Shown here: positions 6,446 to 7,732 of the stretch, piece after piece
How the letters are laid out: every line of letters begins with the position of its first letter
Position numbering within the stretch: the stretch's first letter is position 1
Assembly (NCBI GenBank): GCA_041163265.1
Contig: JBEARL010000060.1
Span: forward strand, 1 to 7,732
DNA: 7,732 nucleotides
Source of the DNA: CSBr16-57R1 sp041163265
GTDB lineage: Bacteria; Actinomycetota; Nitriliruptoria; Nitriliruptorales; Nitriliruptoraceae
Reading direction: 5' to 3'
The notes under the pieces: model-generated
What the model saw: only the letters and a program-made list of their open reading frames with translations
Databases searched by the model: none
Told to the model about the DNA's origin: nothing
Program-made: the position numbers and the translations under genes

Positions 6446-6465
6446 CGGGACCCGGTCGGGTCCCG
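6446..6465 (+). terminator. Perfect 8-bp palindromic hairpin after smpB, probable terminator
   Basis: CGGGACCC (6446-6453) and GGGTCCCG (6458-6465) are exact reverse complements around the tetraloop GGTC. The hairpin starts 16 nt after the smpB stop and ends 15 nt before the ssrA -10 candidate. It has no U-tract, as is frequent for terminators in very GC-rich genomes. It probably separates smpB from ssrA transcription. Confidence 0.6.
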
Positions 6466-6480
6466 TGTCGCCGCCGCGGG

Positions 6481-6506
6481 TACCCTGGCTTGGTCGCACC
6501 TTGACA
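6481..6506 (+). promoter_or_regulatory. ssrA promoter region: TACCCT hexamer and downstream TTGACA
   Basis: TACCCT at 6481-6486 matches the -10 hexamer of the other genes here and would start transcription near 6493, leaving about 42 nt of 5' leader for RNase P to remove. A perfect -35 consensus, TTGACA, lies at 6501-6506, with its bases at -34 to -29 from the mature tmRNA 5' end, but no TANNNT box follows at the right spacing. Which of the two drives ssrA is unresolved. Confidence 0.45.
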
Positions 6507-6534
6507 ACCGCAGAGCGTCGATCGCACCGCACCA

Positions 6535-6896
6535 GGGGCTGACACGGTCTCGACCGTGGTCACTGCCGCCGGTGGGGGAGCGTGCCGAGGATGCCCGCGC
6601 GTGCCTCGTTAATCCCACGTGGGAACCATCAAACGCCAAGGACACTGACCTGGCCCTCGCTGCCTGATACGCAGCGACGACCGCCTCCTACGCCCCGTAG
6701 GGAGGACCGGTCGACATCACGGGGCTCCACCCGAAGGGCTCTGACCGAGCGGCTCGAGGGGACATCGCAGCCCGGTGTGGGACCGGACGCTGTCTGGCGT
6801 CGGAGCACCGGTCCCGAGACCATCCGGCACCTACGCACGTAGCGCCCCCTTCGACGGGACCGCGGGACCCGGGTTCGACTCCCGGCAGCTCCACCA
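6535..6896 (+). ncRNA. ssrA: Transfer-messenger RNA (tmRNA, 10Sa RNA)
   Basis: 362 nt, one-piece form. tmRNA, charged with Ala and carried by SmpB, releases stalled ribosomes and adds a degradation tag. The acceptor stem pairs GGGGCTG (6535-6541) with CAGCTCC (6886-6892), with a G·U at the third pair (6537/6890), the identity element for alanyl-tRNA synthetase. Discriminator A6893 and an encoded CCA (6894-6896) follow. The T arm is CCGGG (6869-6873), loop TTCGACT, CCCGG (6881-6885). The 5' end carries the conserved GGTCTCGAC block (6546-6554). The tag frame GCC...TGA (6635-6667) encodes AKDTDLALAA, ending in the canonical ALAA proteolysis signal; GCC at 6635 is the best resume codon because the context AAAC-GCC resembles that of many tmRNAs. 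Stem CGAGG/CCTCG (6586-6590 with 6604-6608) before the tag fits pseudoknot 1, and CCTCCTAC/GTAGGGAGG (about 6684-6704) fits a downstream pseudoknot stem. It follows smpB on the same strand. Confidence 0.97.
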
Positions 6897-6910
6897 CCGT
6901 CCCCCCGAGC

Positions 6911-6930
6911 GTCCCCGGACCTTCCGGGAC
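6911..6930 (+). terminator. Stem-loop just after ssrA (possible terminator)
   Basis: GTCCCCGGA (6911-6919) pairs with TCCGGGAC (6923-6930) with one bulged C and a 3-nt loop, 14 nt after the tmRNA CCA end. No U-tract follows. The position suits termination of ssrA transcription. Confidence 0.45.
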
Positions 6931-6950
6931 GGCCACGACTGCGCTCCGCC

Positions 6951-7018
6951 CGGCCACCAAGCGGCCGGCGGGGTCGGACGGCGTCGCACGGCGGCCACCA
7001 AGGGCCCCGGACGGCGTC
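6951..7018 (+). repeat. Imperfect tandem duplication with period of about 33-41 bp
   Basis: CGGCCACCAAG occurs at 6951-6961 and 6992-7002, and each copy is followed by GGACGGCGTC, at 6976-6985 and 7009-7018. The spacing between the two blocks differs (14 versus 6 nt). The ordered pair of matching blocks suggests a diverged tandem duplication in non-coding DNA. Its function is unknown. Confidence 0.4.
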
Positions 7019-7061
7019 CGTCCACGCGGATCTCCGGTGCGATCGACCCTGCGGTGCCGCG

Positions 7062-7098
7062 CGACGGGCCCCCGACCTCACGGCGGGGGCCCTCGTCG
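7062..7098 (+). terminator. Strong GC-rich inverted repeat, probable terminator
   Basis: GGGCCCCCG (7066-7074) and CGGGGGCCC (7084-7092) are perfect 9-bp arms around a 9-nt loop. CGAC (7062-7065) and GTCG (7095-7098) extend the stem past a 2-nt bulge. It lies about 165 nt after ssrA and 136 nt before the next gene. It has no U-tract; termination is inferred from stem strength and position. Confidence 0.5.
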
Positions 7099-7233
7099 TC
7101 GCCGGCCATCGCCCCGGTGCCCCGGGCTCACGGGCCGCTCGCGGCTGGGGCACGGAGCGGTCGCGTCGACGCCGCCCGCCCCCGCCGCCGGTCACCCTCC
7201 GGGTCCGCGCGCGGGGGACGGGAGACCGCGACC

Positions 7234-7732
7234 GTGTTCACCGACCGTCGCGACGCCGGCCGCCGCCTCGCGCCGCGCCTCGCCGACCTCCACGGCAGCG
7301 CCGCGGTCGTCCTCGGAATGGCCCGCGGCGGGCTGCCCGTCGCCGCCGAGGTCGCCGACGCGCTGGCCCTGCCGCTCGACGTCCTCGTCGTGCGCAAGCT
7401 CGGCCACCCGCACGACCCGGAGCTCGGCGTCGGCGCCATCGCCGAGGAGGGCGTCGTCCTCCACGACGAGCGCGCGGCCGCGATGCTCGACGTCGGGACC
7501 GAGTCGCTGGCCGCCGTCGAGGACGTCGAGCGGGCCGAGCTGGCGCGTCGCGTCGCGCTGTACCGCGGTGGACGAGCGCCGCTGGACCTGCGCGGGCGGA
7601 CGGCGATCCTCGTCGACGACGGCCTCGCGACCGGTGGCACGGCCCGGGCCGCGATCGAGGCGGCGCGCCGCCGCGGTGCCGCCGACGTCGTCCTCGCCGT
7701 CCCGGTCGGCCCGTCCCGCGTCGTCGCCGACC
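7234..7732 (+). CDS. Phosphoribosyltransferase domain protein (partial, 3' end outside window)
   Basis: The first 166 codons are present and the gene runs off the window. The N-terminus MFTDRRDAGRRLAPRLADL matches the usual opening of a family of predicted phosphoribosyltransferases that begin FxDRxxAGxxLA. Next come VVLGMARGGLPVAAEVA (25-41), VVRKLGHPHDPELGVGAIAE (52-71), and the PRPP-binding loop ILVDDGLATGGTA (125-137), with the two adjacent Asp that bind the ribose hydroxyls of PRPP. The substrate in this family is not well defined; the protein is cytoplasmic and soluble. GTG at 7234 is chosen on family alignment; only a weak GGGAG (7220-7224) lies 9 nt upstream. It has no TANNNT promoter candidate upstream. 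No link to ssrA is evident beyond the shared strand. Confidence 0.88.
   Translation, partial: MFTDRRDAGRRLAPRLADLHGSAAVVLGMARGGLPVAAEVADALALPLDVLVVRKLGHPHDPELGVGAIAEEGVVLHDERAAAMLDVGTESLAAVEDVERAELARRVALYRGGRAPLDLRGRTAILVDDGLATGGTARAAIEAARRRGAADVVLAVPVGPSRVVAD

Larger units (their letters stand above)
6897..7233. other. Non-coding, structured intergenic region between ssrA and the phosphoribosyltransferase gene
   Basis: 337 bp with no supportable gene; open frames here lack recognisable protein content and ribosome binding sites. It holds the 6911-6930 hairpin, the imperfect duplication at 6951-7018, the strong inverted repeat at 7062-7098, and a third inverted repeat, GTGCCCC (7117-7123) with GGGGCAC (7147-7153). 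There is no TA dinucleotide anywhere in it, so no -10 box of the kind seen upstream of the other genes is available on either strand. Confidence 0.6.

Noticed and set aside
6582..6842. Short plus-strand open frame inside ssrA
   Set aside because: It lies wholly inside the tmRNA and is in a different frame from the tag; tmRNA structure explains the sequence.
6869..6896. Phage or island attachment site at the 3' end of ssrA
   Set aside because: ssrA 3' ends are common integration sites, but no second copy of this end and no integrase appear in the window; what follows is intergenic DNA and a housekeeping-type gene.
6535..6896. A stand-alone tRNA-Ala gene suggested by the acceptor and T arms
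   Set aside because: The two halves are about 310 nt apart, with a tag frame between them and no anticodon arm; this is the tRNA-like domain of tmRNA.
1..7732. CRISPR array, insertion sequence, toxin-antitoxin or defence system
   Set aside because: No regularly spaced repeats, transposase motifs, terminal inverted repeats or defence-type domains were found; base composition and codon use look uniform.

Overview
The window is very GC-rich (by eye well above 70% G+C), with codons ending almost always in G or C and several GTG starts. Gene content and order (prfB, ftsE, ftsX, a coiled-coil M23 murein hydrolase, smpB, ssrA) are those of a housekeeping block found in Actinobacteria and other Gram-positives. 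Inference: a high-GC actinobacterium. A deep-branching lineage such as Thermoleophilia (Solirubrobacterales) is plausible because the FtsX partner is an M23 peptidase rather than the NlpC/P60 protein of mycobacteria, but the lineage is a guess. Nothing suggests a mobile element, prophage, CRISPR array or recent transfer.

Layout. 1-1672, minus strand: a small two-helix membrane protein of unknown function (5-586) and, upstream of it, a metal-dependent adenosine-deaminase-family enzyme (656-1672). 1673-1721: a 49-bp divergent promoter region. 1722-6896, plus strand: prfB (peptide release factor 2), ftsE and ftsX (ABC-type divisome complex), a secreted coiled-coil/LytM murein hydrolase, smpB, and the tmRNA gene ssrA with its encoded CCA end. 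6897-7233: a non-coding stretch with several inverted repeats and an imperfect duplication. 7234 to the window end: the first 166 codons of a phosphoribosyltransferase.

How the genes work together. FtsE (ATPase) and FtsX (four-helix membrane protein) form the transmembrane switch that activates a coiled-coil murein hydrolase outside the membrane, and the hydrolase is the next gene. RF2 terminates translation at UGA/UAA; SmpB and tmRNA rescue ribosomes that fail to terminate. The division genes are thus bracketed by translation-termination and ribosome-rescue genes.

The most interesting signal is regulatory. Every TANCCT hexamer I found by eye, on either strand, lies just upstream of a gene in the correct orientation. 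For the deaminase, prfB and smpB it lies exactly 6 nt before the ATG with no Shine-Dalgarno sequence, the geometry of leaderless mRNA. The genes with longer leaders (the small membrane protein, ftsE, the hydrolase) have a clear GGAGG-type site. I found no plainly undescribed multi-gene system here; the content is mostly conserved core biology.
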